Assembly (NCBI RefSeq): GCF_013408535.1
Contig: NZ_JACBZA010000001.1
Location: 5,912,850-5,976,849 of the forward strand
Origin: Actinopolymorpha cephalotaxi
GTDB taxonomy: Bacteria; Actinomycetota; Actinomycetes; Propionibacteriales; Actinopolymorphaceae
DNA length: 64,000 nt
Direction: 5' to 3'
The notes under the pieces are model-generated. The model ran no database searches. It was given only the letters and a program-made list of their open reading frames with translations, and had not been told where the DNA came from. A program made the translations under genes and the position numbers. Shown one piece after another: positions 41,943 to 50,329 of this stretch (position 1 is the first letter of the stretch; every line of letters starts with the position of its first letter).

Positions 41943-43079
41943 TCAGTGGGCGAGGAGGGAGCGGGCGATCGTGGTCGCCGGGCGGGCGGCGTCGGCGCGC
42001 AGGGCGGCGAGCCGGTCGAGGTAGGACTGGTCCGGCCCCTGGAGCGCCTTGCGCACGGCCGCCACCACGTTCTCGCGCAACTCGGCCCGGTCCACGGTGC
42101 TGCCGGAGGGACCCGGCAGGGTGGCGGCCACGGGCTGGCCCACCCGGTCGGCGAAGGCCGTCACCTTCGGGTCGTACGACAACGCGACGAACGGCCGGCC
42201 GGCGCCGGCGGCGGCGATCAGCGCGTGCAGCCGCATGCCGAGTACGGCGGTGGCGCCGGCCACCGCGTCCAGCGCGGCCCGGTGCCCGGCGCGGCCCGCC
42301 GCCCCGACGTCGACCACCTCGGCGCCGGAGCCGAGGTCGGCGGCGAGTTCGCGGGCCAGGTCGGCGTCCTGGCCGGCGTGGAACGGCACGAGGACGACGT
42401 CGGCCTCGGGCGCGAGGTCGGCCAGCGCCGAACGCACCGCGGGCAGCCAGTCCTCCGAGCCCGCCCACGGCCGGAGCGCGACCGCCAGCCGGGGCCGCTC
42501 GCCGCCGAGCGACGGCGGGCGCCCGGCCGACAGGTCGAGACCGAGAACCGGGTCGGGTACGAGGTCGACGTGCCGGACGCCGAGCCGTTCGGCCAGGGCC
42601 ACGGAGTCGGCGTCCCGCAGCGCGACGTACCGCGACGCACGGAGCGCGGCCCCGGTCAGGGCGCGGTTGACCGGACGCCGCACCGGACCCAGGCCCTGTG
42701 CGTACACGAAGACCGGAGTACCCACCGCCCGCGCGGCCAGCATGGTGCCGGCGTAGAAGGCGACCGGACGGGCGCTGGTGACGTCCTGCAGCAGGCTGCC
42801 GCCGCCCGCGACCAGCGCGGCGCTTTCGCGCAGCACGGCGAGTACGGCCCGCACGTCGGTCCGCGACACGGCGTCCACCCCGTGCGTGCGCCGGGTGTGG
42901 TCGGGGTCGCCGGAGATCACCACGAACGTGGGCTCCGCCTGGTTGGCCGAGGCTCCCGGCGAGCCTCCCGCCGGGACCTCCGCCGCGAACGCCGCCCGCA
43001 GCGCCGCGATCTCGGCCGCGAGGATCGCCTCGTCCCCGGCGTTGCCGAACCCGAAGTAACCGAGCAGTGCGATCTTCAT
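41943..43079 (-). CDS. csaB: CsaB polysaccharide pyruvyl transferase
   Basis: A 378-residue enzyme of the polysaccharide pyruvyl transferase family, which puts a ketal-linked pyruvate on a wall polymer from phosphoenolpyruvate. The start MKIALLGYFGFGNAGDEAIL with the GNxGDE loop is characteristic, followed by LVAGGGSLLQDVTS, VFVYAQGLGPVRRPVNRALT and the C-terminal GMRLHALIAAAGAGRPFVAL segment with its RLH motif. The ATG at 43079 overlaps the stop of the DUF5693 gene (ATGA). In firmicutes pyruvylated polymer anchors S-layer proteins; no SLH protein is in this window. The locus suggests a secondary wall polymer that is pyruvylated. Confidence 0.9.
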   Translation of the reverse strand: MKIALLGYFGFGNAGDEAILAAEIAALRAAFAAEVPAGGSPGASANQAEPTFVVISGDPDHTRRTHGVDAVSRTDVRAVLAVLRESAALVAGGGSLLQDVTSARPVAFYAGTMLAARAVGTPVFVYAQGLGPVRRPVNRALTGAALRASRYVALRDADSVALAERLGVRHVDLVPDPVLGLDLSAGRPPSLGGERPRLAVALRPWAGSEDWLPAVRSALADLAPEADVVLVPFHAGQDADLARELAADLGSGAEVVDVGAAGRAGHRAALDAVAGATAVLGMRLHALIAAAGAGRPFVALSYDPKVTAFADRVGQPVAATLPGPSGSTVDRAELRENVVAAVRKALQGPDQSYLDRLAALRADAARPATTIARSLLAH

Positions 43080-45241
43080 CCGGGTACGTCCTCCTGCCTC
43101 GTGTGCGCAACGGGTGCGCCCGCCTGCCCCGACTTCCCTCTCCGCCTCGCCCGCGACCCTGACCGCGACCCCGACCGCGACCCCGACCGCGACGACGTCG
43201 CCCGGCGCCCGCCCGACGTCGGCCGTGCGGTCAGCCAGGCGAGCACCGCCGCCGCGACGGCGCCGAGCACGAGCCCGCAGACACCGGCGTACGCCGTGCG
43301 CAGCAGGGCCGCCGCCACCGGCGTGTGGAAGTGCCCGAACGTGTCCACCGTGCTGGCCGTACCGACCGCGGCGACCACCGCCGCGACCCAGCCGAGGCCG
43401 AACCTGCCGCCACGTGCCGTCAGCAACAGCGCCACCACCAGCGCGGGCAACCCGAGGAACGCCTCCTTGAACCGCGGCCGGATGTACAGCGCCTCGTCGA
43501 GGGTGTCACGGAGCGAGAGTTCGAAGCCGGGCGCGGCGCCGGAATTGCCCGAACGCAACAGCAGGTAGCCGACCAGCGCAAGCGCCACCGCGGTGGCGAG
43601 GATGTGCCGCGGCCGCACCGCCCGGACCATCCGGGTCAGCCGCCTTCCCCGTGGCGGTGCCGGTGCGCCCGCGCCGGCACCGTGCGGAGAGGCTCGGCGC
43701 CTACGGGCGTACAGCAGCAGCGCGTACACCGCGACCAGCAGCGGCGGGCCCACCAGCAACGCCTTCACCCCGACGAACGGCGCCAGGCCGACCATGGCGA
43801 GGCTCCGGGCGCCGAAGGCGGCGACCACGGCGCCGGTGGTCACCGCGACCCACAGCCCGAGGGCGTACGCCGAGAGCGCCCGGCCCCAGCCCCCACGCCG
43901 GACCCCTTTCGGCGACTCCCCCCACCCCGCCAGCCCTGTCAACTCCACCAGCCGGACCGGACCGGCCGCCGACCTCATCGCCGCCAGGACGGACAGGACC
44001 GCGCCGGCGGATCCCACCACGAACGTCACCAGCTGCCAGGGCAGCAACCTGTGGGTGGCCAGCGCCGCGAGACCGGCGGCGCCGGTCAGCGCGACCCCGA
44101 TGCCGGTGACCGTGGCGGCCACCCGGCGCCGCGCCATCGACCCGAGCCACCAGAACCCGGCCATCGCGAGCAGTACCAGCCCACCGGCGAGCACCAGCGC
44201 CCGCGCCCACAGCGCGGGTTCCACGGCGGGCACCGCCTCGGGCGTGCCGAGGCTCAGGCCGACGGGAAGGTCGTGGGTCAGTGGCGGGGCGAGATCGAGG
44301 ACGGAACTCAGCGGCAGCCGCGCCCGCGGATCGGTACTCGACGCGCGCAGGACGACGAACCGGACGCCGCGTTCCTTCTCCGCACGGTGCGCGCGCACGA
44401 CGACGGCGTGCCGGTCGTAGCCCGCCGGAACGGGGATGACGTGCGTGCGGATCACTTGGCCCGGCAGCCGGCTCGCGTAGGCCACGTCGCCGGCCGGTGA
44501 GTACATGTCGGGGAGCGCGAGGTCGAAGTTCCGGGAGCGCATGAACTCGATGAACGGCTCCAGGTCGGCGGTGCCGCCTTCGGCGAAGGGCAGCGGACCG
44601 AGCGCGAGCACGGATCGGGACCCGGCCATCGACGCCGCCTGGTCGAGTTCGGACTCCAGCCAGGTCCGGCCGGACGTCACCCGGGCGGGCAGGGCGAGCA
44701 CCACGTGGAACCCGGCCTCCCACAGCATCCGCAGCCGGGCCTGGTCGTAGCCGACCGGGAAGTTGTCCAGGTCGCGCGCTCCGGCGACCCGGAGGTAGGG
44801 CACCATGCCCGGCGTGGTCGCCGTACTCAGCCGGGCGCCGAAGCGGGTGGTGAGTGCGTCGACGGTCCGCGCGAACGTCCCGTCCGGGTCGTACGGCCGA
44901 CCCCGGATGACGACGGCCTGGCCGGGCCGGGCCAGCGCGGCCGGGACCTCGTCCCGACCGGCCCGGCGTACGTCGACCGGCGTGAGGTCGCCGGTCTCGA
45001 CGTAGTCGCGCACCGACCGCATGCCGACCACCAGCGACCCGACTCCACTCCCGCGAACCCGTTGCAGCACGTCGGCCGTCCCGGTGGTGCTCCGGCCGTC
45101 GGTCCAGTTGCCCACGGAGGAGTCGACGACGGCGACGTTCACCGCGTTCGAGCGGTGCTCGGCCAGCATCCGCGTCCCCAGCACGGGCAGCACCAGCGCC
45201 ACAGCAAGCAGGCAGCCGAGCGCGACCCGGGCTGGTTTCAC
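43076..45241 (-). CDS. DUF5693 family membrane protein
   Basis: A 721-residue protein. It has an N-terminal helix (ALGCLLAVALVLPVLGTRML), an extracytoplasmic domain of about 330 residues (NVAVVDSSVGNWTDGRSTTG, DNFPVGYDQARLRMLWEAGF, PFAEGGTADLEPFIEFMRSR), and then about ten helices. DUF5693 proteins sit beside csaB and a flippase gene and are thought to act in wall-polymer assembly; the reaction is not known. GTG at 45241 overlaps the stop of the flippase gene. The tail SRSGSRSGSRSGSRARRRGK is encoded by 12-bp repeats near 43157-43196. Confidence 0.82.
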   Translation of the reverse strand: MKPARVALGCLLAVALVLPVLGTRMLAEHRSNAVNVAVVDSSVGNWTDGRSTTGTADVLQRVRGSGVGSLVVGMRSVRDYVETGDLTPVDVRRAGRDEVPAALARPGQAVVIRGRPYDPDGTFARTVDALTTRFGARLSTATTPGMVPYLRVAGARDLDNFPVGYDQARLRMLWEAGFHVVLALPARVTSGRTWLESELDQAASMAGSRSVLALGPLPFAEGGTADLEPFIEFMRSRNFDLALPDMYSPAGDVAYASRLPGQVIRTHVIPVPAGYDRHAVVVRAHRAEKERGVRFVVLRASSTDPRARLPLSSVLDLAPPLTHDLPVGLSLGTPEAVPAVEPALWARALVLAGGLVLLAMAGFWWLGSMARRRVAATVTGIGVALTGAAGLAALATHRLLPWQLVTFVVGSAGAVLSVLAAMRSAAGPVRLVELTGLAGWGESPKGVRRGGWGRALSAYALGLWVAVTTGAVVAAFGARSLAMVGLAPFVGVKALLVGPPLLVAVYALLLYARRRRASPHGAGAGAPAPPRGRRLTRMVRAVRPRHILATAVALALVGYLLLRSGNSGAAPGFELSLRDTLDEALYIRPRFKEAFLGLPALVVALLLTARGGRFGLGWVAAVVAAVGTASTVDTFGHFHTPVAAALLRTAYAGVCGLVLGAVAAAVLAWLTARPTSGGRRATSSRSGSRSGSRSGSRARRRGKSGQAGAPVAHTRQEDVPG

Positions 45242-46749
45242 GGGGAACCTCGTACCGGATCCCGGTCGGCGCCGGACCGGCGTGCCTCCTCGGCCATGTC
45301 CGCCGGGGGCATCTCGTGCGGTACGGCGTCCGACGTCGGTCCCGGCGTGGGCCCGGCCGCGTGCCTCGGCGTGTACGCCGGTTCGGGAGCCCCGTCCGGT
45401 GAGTGAGCGGGATCCGGCGCGCCACCGGACCGGCGCAGCCGTCCGCGGACCAGTCGCGCCACGTCGCCGACGTCGGAGGGCCGGGGCATCAGGGTGAGCA
45501 GCCGGCCACCGGTGATCCGGCGGTAGCAGCCGAGCAGGACCGCGGCGGTCCCGGCGTACGCGATCACCGACGCCAGCGCCGCGCCCTCGATGCCGAGCAG
45601 CGGGATCAGCGCCACGTCGGCGGCCACCGTGAGGAGCGCGCCCACGCCGGTACCCACCGACACCAGGCCAGGACGGCCGCGTCCCTTCAGGTCTGCGGCG
45701 AGGATCCGGGCCAGCGCGAGCGGGAGCATCGAGGCGAGCAGGAGGAGCAGTGCCGTGGTGCCCCGGCGGTAGACCGGGCCGAAGAACAACCCGAGCACCA
45801 GCGGCGACACCGCGGCGAGCACGGCGGCGGCCATCAGCGTGGTCAGCAGGGTGAGCCGCGAGGTGCGTTCGGTGGTGGAGGTGTCGTGCGGGTCGGTCTG
45901 GGCGGAGACGTGGGGGAACAACATCGACGACGCGGCCGTCGACGGCTGGCCGACCACCTCCGCGACCCTGGTGGCGACGAAGTAGACCCCGGCGAGGTCG
46001 AGCCGGAGCAGCGCAGGCACCAGCAGCAGGTCCAGCCGCAGGTTGAGGAACGTCAGCACGTTGCCGAGCTGTCCGGCCAGGCCGAGCCGCATCGCGTCCC
46101 GGGAGAACGCCCGGTCGAACCTCGGCCGGATCGTCCCGGCCGCGCGGCGCAACGCGATCAGGGCGAGGAGGGCGGGTACGGCGATGCCGAGCCCGGTCGC
46201 GAGGACGTAGCCCTCCGCCGTCCGGCTGACCACGGCGAGGACGAGCACCGTGCATCCGAACGTCGCGGCGCTACGGACGACGTCGGCGAGGACGTACGCC
46301 CCCCGGCGGTGCAGACCGAGCAGCAGCGCACCGACCACCTCGTACCCCACCGTCGCCAGCGCGATCACCGCGGCGGCGCCGATCAGCAGCGGGACCTGCC
46401 GGCCCACCACGAGCGGGCCGACGACGAGCCCGGCCGCGGCGGTGAGCACCGCACCGGCCGCGAGCGCCCCCAGGGTGAGCCCGAGGACGGCACCGACGAC
46501 GGCGCGCTGCTCGCCGGGACGGCGGCCGAGGAAGTAGACGGCGGAGATGTTCAGGCCGCCGTTGGCGACGATCGCGATCGCCCAGCCGAGGGTGAGGCCG
46601 ACCCCGGAGACGCCGAGCACCGCCGGGTCGAGCAGCCTGGCCGCGACCACGCCGGCCAGGAACTGCGCGACCACGGACGCGAGCCGGGCAGCCGTCAGCG
46701 CGACCATGGCCGAACCCAGGTTCCCCCGCTGGGGTGCGGCGTGGCGCAC
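45238..46749 (-). CDS. MOP-superfamily lipid-linked oligosaccharide flippase
   Basis: A 503-residue integral membrane protein with about 14 helices and oligosaccharide-flippase signatures: LGSAMVALTAARLASVVAQF, AVLGVSGVGLTLGWAIAIVA, MRLGLAGQLGNVLTFLNLRL, LRLDLAGVYFVATRVAEVVG. It could be called Wzx- or MurJ-like; the context with csaB favours export of a wall polymer precursor over lipid II. GTG at 46749 has GGAGGA a few bases upstream; open frame further upstream has no membrane character. The C-terminal 60 residues are disordered and Pro-rich. It is the first gene of the three-gene operon with DUF5693 and csaB. Confidence 0.85.
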   Translation of the reverse strand: MRHAAPQRGNLGSAMVALTAARLASVVAQFLAGVVAARLLDPAVLGVSGVGLTLGWAIAIVANGGLNISAVYFLGRRPGEQRAVVGAVLGLTLGALAAGAVLTAAAGLVVGPLVVGRQVPLLIGAAAVIALATVGYEVVGALLLGLHRRGAYVLADVVRSAATFGCTVLVLAVVSRTAEGYVLATGLGIAVPALLALIALRRAAGTIRPRFDRAFSRDAMRLGLAGQLGNVLTFLNLRLDLLLVPALLRLDLAGVYFVATRVAEVVGQPSTAASSMLFPHVSAQTDPHDTSTTERTSRLTLLTTLMAAAVLAAVSPLVLGLFFGPVYRRGTTALLLLLASMLPLALARILAADLKGRGRPGLVSVGTGVGALLTVAADVALIPLLGIEGAALASVIAYAGTAAVLLGCYRRITGGRLLTLMPRPSDVGDVARLVRGRLRRSGGAPDPAHSPDGAPEPAYTPRHAAGPTPGPTSDAVPHEMPPADMAEEARRSGADRDPVRGSP

Positions 46750-46922
46750 CGCTCGTCCTCCGAAGTGTGTGATGGGGTGAGAGACCGCAAGTACTACATC
46801 ACCTAGCCGACTGCGTCGATCAACTCGATCACGTCGACCGGTAGCCTGCCCGGCGGCCTCGTCTGCCGCGGTCACCCTAGGCGGCCTGCGTGTGTACCGC
46901 TCCCGACGGGTCCCGCGGCGAC

Positions 46923-46948
46923 GCCGTCCGTACGGTTTCGCGGACGGC
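46923..46948 (-). terminator. hairpin downstream of the Fpg/Nei gene
   Basis: A perfect 8-bp stem GCCGTCCG/CGGACGGC with a 10-nt loop lies 115 bp beyond the glycosylase stop, in the 314-bp gap (46750-47063) before the flippase start. There is no T-run. The rest of the gap shows no gene. Confidence 0.35.
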
Positions 46949-47063
46949 TCGGACACGTGCCGAAGCGGTCACCGGCGCCGACGCGCCCGGCACCGACCTC
47001 GGCGCCGCGATCACGACATCCCGGCCACGACGTCCCGGCCACGTGGCGCCCACCGCCGCGCGG

Positions 47064-47978
47064 CTACTTGAGCAGGCGGGACAGCCTTCGGTCCGCGAGC
47101 GGTTTGCCGCCGGTCTGGCAGGTGGGGCAGTACTGCAGGCTGGAGTCGGCGAACGACACCTCGCGCACCGTGTCGCCACACACCGGGCACGCCTGTCCGG
47201 TGCGGCCGTGCACCGCGAGGTTGGTCTTCTTCTCCGACTTGAGGTCCTTGGCGGCCAGCCCCCGCGCGCGGACCGCGGCGTCGGTGAGCACCGAACGGAT
47301 CGCGGCGTACAGCGCGCCAGTCTCACTCTCGGACAGCCCGTTCGCCGGCTTGAAGGGCGACATCCGCGCGGCGTGCAGGATCTCGTCGGAGTAGGCGTTG
47401 CCGATGCCGGCGATGCGCGCCTGGTCGGTCAGGATGCCCTTGAGCTGGGCCCGGCCGGCGGCCTTGAGGACGTCGGCCAGCGCCTGTTCGGTGAACTCGT
47501 CGGCCAGCGGGTCCGGACCGAGGCGGGAGACGCCGGGTACGAGTGCGGGGTCGGTGACGACGTAGGTCGCCAGCCGCTTCTGGGTGCCCGCCTCGGTGAG
47601 GTCGAACCCCACGCCGTCGCCGAGGTGGACGCGTACCGCCAGCGGGCCCTTGCCCGGTCGCGGCGGCTTGTCCGCCAGCGAGGTGCTCCACCGCAGCCAG
47701 CCGGCCCGGGCCAGATGGACGATCAGGTGCAGGTCGCCGGCGCCCTCGGCGTTCTCCTGCGCGTTCTCCTGGGTGTTCCCCTGTGCGCGCATGGTGAGGT
47801 CGAGGAACTTGCCGTACCTGCCGACCGCCGCGATCGTCCGCCCGGCGAGGTCGGTGATGGGCGGCTGGAACGTCTTGAGCGCGTTGATCGCCACCGCGTC
47901 CACGCGCGTCACCGTGCGGCCGACGGCCTCCTCGCGCAGGAACTCGGCCAGCGCCTCCACCTCGGGCAACTCGGGCAT
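47064..47978 (-). CDS. Fpg/Nei family DNA glycosylase
   Basis: A bifunctional base-excision repair enzyme of 304 residues. It begins MPELPEVEAL, giving the catalytic Pro2-Glu3 after Met removal, has the helix-2-turn-helix region (GILTDQARIAGIGNAYSDEI), and ends with a C4 zinc finger (CPVCGDTVREV, CPTCQTGGKPLADR). It removes oxidised bases such as 8-oxoguanine or oxidised pyrimidines; the split between MutM and Nei activity is not clear here. The ATG at 47978 is fixed by the MPELPE start. A small in-frame repeat gives GNTQENAQENAEG in a loop at 47752-47780. It stands alone. Confidence 0.92.
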   Translation of the reverse strand: MPELPEVEALAEFLREEAVGRTVTRVDAVAINALKTFQPPITDLAGRTIAAVGRYGKFLDLTMRAQGNTQENAQENAEGAGDLHLIVHLARAGWLRWSTSLADKPPRPGKGPLAVRVHLGDGVGFDLTEAGTQKRLATYVVTDPALVPGVSRLGPDPLADEFTEQALADVLKAAGRAQLKGILTDQARIAGIGNAYSDEILHAARMSPFKPANGLSESETGALYAAIRSVLTDAAVRARGLAAKDLKSEKKTNLAVHGRTGQACPVCGDTVREVSFADSSLQYCPTCQTGGKPLADRRLSRLLK

Positions 47979-48145
47979 GCCCACATCCTGCCCCGGGGCA
48001 CCGGCTCCGGACCAGTCGATCCGTGCCACGACACTCCACGCCACCGCCGCGACACCGCACGACACCGCCACGCCACCGCCACGACACCGCCGGCCGGGAC
48101 CGTCCCGGGGTAGGCGACGCGGAGAATTCGCGGCATGATCGACGC

Positions 48146-48562
48146 ATGTCCGACGTCACGCCGCTGCCGGTTCACGGCGAGGTCTTCCTCGACGTACGCG
48201 GAGACGACCGCACCCTCCGGGTCAACCGGCACCCGCAGGTAGGAGCCGACGGGCTGGTCGTCCTGTCGCTGTGGCGGGACGACACCTGCGTCGGGTCGTT
48301 CCGGCTGCGGCCGCACGACGCGCACCTGCTGTCCGACATCCTCGCCGGCGGTGCGCGGTCCCTTTCGTACGGCAGCCACGGCAACGCCGATGACACCGAC
48401 ACCGATGACGCCGACGACGCCGACACCCAGACGATCGTGCGGGTCGGATCCGCCGACCGCGGGCGGCACGACGCGCCCTACCTGTCGCGGGCGTACCCCA
48501 CCCATCGCGGGTCCTCGGTCCGCCCGCCGAACGCCGGCGGGCTGGGCAGCCGCAGCGCCTGA
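48146..48562 (+). CDS. small uncharacterised protein overlapping aat
   Basis: A 138-residue soluble protein. The N-terminal 75 residues look structured (MSDVTPLPVHGEVFLDVRGD, LSLWRDDTCVGSFRLRPHDA, HLLSDILAGGARSLSYG). An Asp-rich stretch (DDTDTDDADDADTQ) encoded by GACGCC/GACACC repeats follows. The last 28 codons overlap the 3' end of the convergent aat gene by 85 bp. No family recognised. The overlap means part of the C-terminus may be an accident of stop-codon loss on the high-GC strand. Confidence 0.55.
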   Translation: MSDVTPLPVHGEVFLDVRGDDRTLRVNRHPQVGADGLVVLSLWRDDTCVGSFRLRPHDAHLLSDILAGGARSLSYGSHGNADDTDTDDADDADTQTIVRVGSADRGRHDAPYLSRAYPTHRGSSVRPPNAGGLGSRSA

Positions 48563-49197
48563 TCGAGCCGGGCGAGGTACTCCGCGCGGGGAATCTCGAT
48601 CGCGCCCAGCGACGCCAGGTGCGGCGTCCGCCACTGCAGGTCGAGCAGGCGCCGCTCGGCGTCCGGCTCCTTGGCGAGGATGTCGACCAGCCCGACTAGG
48701 GCGACCTTCGAGGCGTCCCGGGCCCGGTGGAACATCGACTCGCCCGCGAACAACCCGCCGATCACCATGCCGTACAACCCGCCGGCGAGCTGACCTTCGG
48801 GAGTCCACGCCTCCACCGAGTGGGCCCAGCCGAGCTCGTGCAGCCGGAGGTACGCGGAGATGACCTCCGGGGTGATCCAGCCGCCCGGCCGGCCGGGGTC
48901 GGCGCACGCCTCGATGACGTCGGGAAACACCGTGTCCACCCGGACGGTGAACCGCGCGCACGCCTGCCGCAGCGACCGCGACACCCGCAGGGCGGTCACC
49001 GGGAGGATGCCCCGCTGGGCCGGTGACCACCACGCGGTCGGCGCCGACCGCCGGACCGGCATCGGGAAGATCCCCTTGCGGTACGCCGCGAGGATCGTCG
49101 CCGGATCCAGGTCGGCACCCTGACCCACGAGGTCCTCGTCACCGGCGAGGTCGGGCGTGGGGAACTCCCAGCGGGAGGGCGGCAGTTCGGTGGGCAC
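48478..49197 (-). CDS. aat: leucyl/phenylalanyl-tRNA-protein transferase
   Basis: A 239-residue N-end-rule enzyme that adds Leu or Phe from tRNA to proteins with N-terminal Arg or Lys. Family blocks are complete: ILAAYRKGIFPMP, TAWWSPAQRGILPVTALRVS, GGWITPEVISAYLRLHELGW with AHSVEAW, LAGGLYGMVIGGLFAGESMF, ALVGLVDILAKE and LLDLQWRTPHLASLGAIEIP. GTG at 49197 has AGGATGGGG upstream. It stands alone on the minus strand, with its 3' end overlapping the small plus-strand gene. Confidence 0.95.
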   Translation of the reverse strand: MPTELPPSRWEFPTPDLAGDEDLVGQGADLDPATILAAYRKGIFPMPVRRSAPTAWWSPAQRGILPVTALRVSRSLRQACARFTVRVDTVFPDVIEACADPGRPGGWITPEVISAYLRLHELGWAHSVEAWTPEGQLAGGLYGMVIGGLFAGESMFHRARDASKVALVGLVDILAKEPDAERRLLDLQWRTPHLASLGAIEIPRAEYLARLDQALRLPSPPAFGGRTEDPRWVGYARDR

Positions 49198-49410
49198 GAC
49201 CCCATCCTGCCCAAGCCGACGGCTCCCCGCCCGGCCGACGCCGTCCATCGCCCGGCCGACGCCACCCGTCGCCCCCGGGGGACGGAAAGGGGCGAGATCC
49301 GGCCAGCCGCGCGGAACCCGGCATCACGACGTATCGTTTCGTCAGATCGCTCGTCCAGGACGGAGCCGGGCCAGGGGACCCCCGCCCGCGCTCCCGTCGA
49401 TCGGATCCGT

Positions 49411-49431
49411 ACAGATCTGCTACAGATCTCT
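49411..49431 (+). repeat. tandem TACAGATCT repeat upstream of the EcsC gene
   Basis: TACAGATCT occurs twice, separated by GC, in an AT-richer stretch about 20 bp before the EcsC gene. It may be a regulator site or promoter part; each copy contains the palindrome AGATCT. Confidence 0.35.
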
Positions 49432-49452
49432 CGTCGAATGGACAGGTGGACC

Positions 49453-50133
49453 ATGGCCGTAGGAAAGATGGTGGCGCGTGGCCTGGGGCCGATGGCCCGC
49501 CAGGTGACACCTCGCGCCGCGGCGGGACTGTTCCGCAACGTCCTGGACGCAGCCATCGACGGCCGCGGCCGGTTCCCCGGCGCACGGGCGGTCGCCGAAC
49601 GCCACCTCGGACGCGCCGACGGCGACCACGCCCAGGCGGCCGACGACGTGGTCGAACAGCACGTACGCCTGGCCGGTGCGCAGGGGTTCGTGACCAGCCT
49701 CGGCGGGTTCGCCATCCTGCCGCTCGCACTGCCCGCCAACATCACCGGACTCGCGGTGCTGCAGGCCAGGATGGTCGCGGCGATCGCCCACCTGCGCGGT
49801 TACGACCTCGGCGACCCGCGGGTGCGGACGGCGGTCACCGCCTGCCTGCTCGGCGACGACTCGGTGACCGAGCTCGTGCGCAAGGGCGCACTGCCGTCCA
49901 CCCCGCTGGCGATCGCGACCGCGCCGGTGCACGACGTCGAGCTCGACCACCGGGTGGCCACCGAGCTCGGCGCGATCCTCGCCGCGCAGGTCGGCGGCAA
50001 GCGGCTGAGCCTCACCGTGGGCCGGCGGATTCCGCTCCTCGGCGGCGGGGTCGGTGCTGTCGTGGACGCCGTGGCGACGTACCGCGTGGGCCGGTACGCG
50101 CAGAGTGAGCTTCCGCCTCGACGTTCGGCATAA
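49453..50133 (+). CDS. EcsC family protein
   Basis: A 226-residue protein of the EcsC group, named for a protein encoded with the Bacillus Ecs ABC transporter; its molecular role is unknown. Typical features are the helical N-terminal part, a Gly/Ala-rich amphipathic or membrane stretch (TSLGGFAILPLALPANITGL), RMVAAIAHLRGYDLGDPRVR with TAVTACLLGDD, and the C-terminal VGRRIPLLGGGVGAVVDAVA with TYRVGRYA. ATG at 49453 has AGGTGG close upstream; an ATG at 49438 gives five more residues. It is followed by a sugar importer, but 196 bp away with its own operator-like sequences. Confidence 0.82.
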   Translation: MAVGKMVARGLGPMARQVTPRAAAGLFRNVLDAAIDGRGRFPGARAVAERHLGRADGDHAQAADDVVEQHVRLAGAQGFVTSLGGFAILPLALPANITGLAVLQARMVAAIAHLRGYDLGDPRVRTAVTACLLGDDSVTELVRKGALPSTPLAIATAPVHDVELDHRVATELGAILAAQVGGKRLSLTVGRRIPLLGGGVGAVVDAVATYRVGRYAQSELPPRRSA

Positions 50134-50140
50134 CGTCAAG

Positions 50141-50222
50141 CGTTCGACATTTCGAACGAAGTCCGGAATCGGAAAGCGTCTTCCACCCGATCCAACCAGG
50201 CCATACGCTGCGGAAACGCTTC
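50141..50222 (+). promoter_or_regulatory. operator-like palindromes upstream of the sugar importer
   Basis: Three dyads lie between EcsC and the binding-protein gene: CGTTCGACATTTCGAACG (50141-50158, perfect 6-bp arms), GGAAAGCGTCTTCC (50171-50184) and GAAACGCTTC (50213-50222). The last two have the central CG and GGAA/TTCC-type ends of LacI-family operators. No LacI gene is in the window, so the regulator would be encoded elsewhere. Confidence 0.4.
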
Positions 50223-50329
50223 GACGAACCCTCCTGCGTCGTCGAAGCGGCCGGGCGTGCGCGGCCTCGTCGTCGACTCCGCAGGCGCCTGTTCTCTCAT
50301 CGATGCTCGTCTCACGAAACGAGGTGAAC

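Noticed and set aside
43155-43196. Run of GACCCCGACCGC repeats as an origin or iteron array
   Set aside because: The repeats are in frame with the DUF5693 tail and encode SRSG units; position and frame point to coding slippage.
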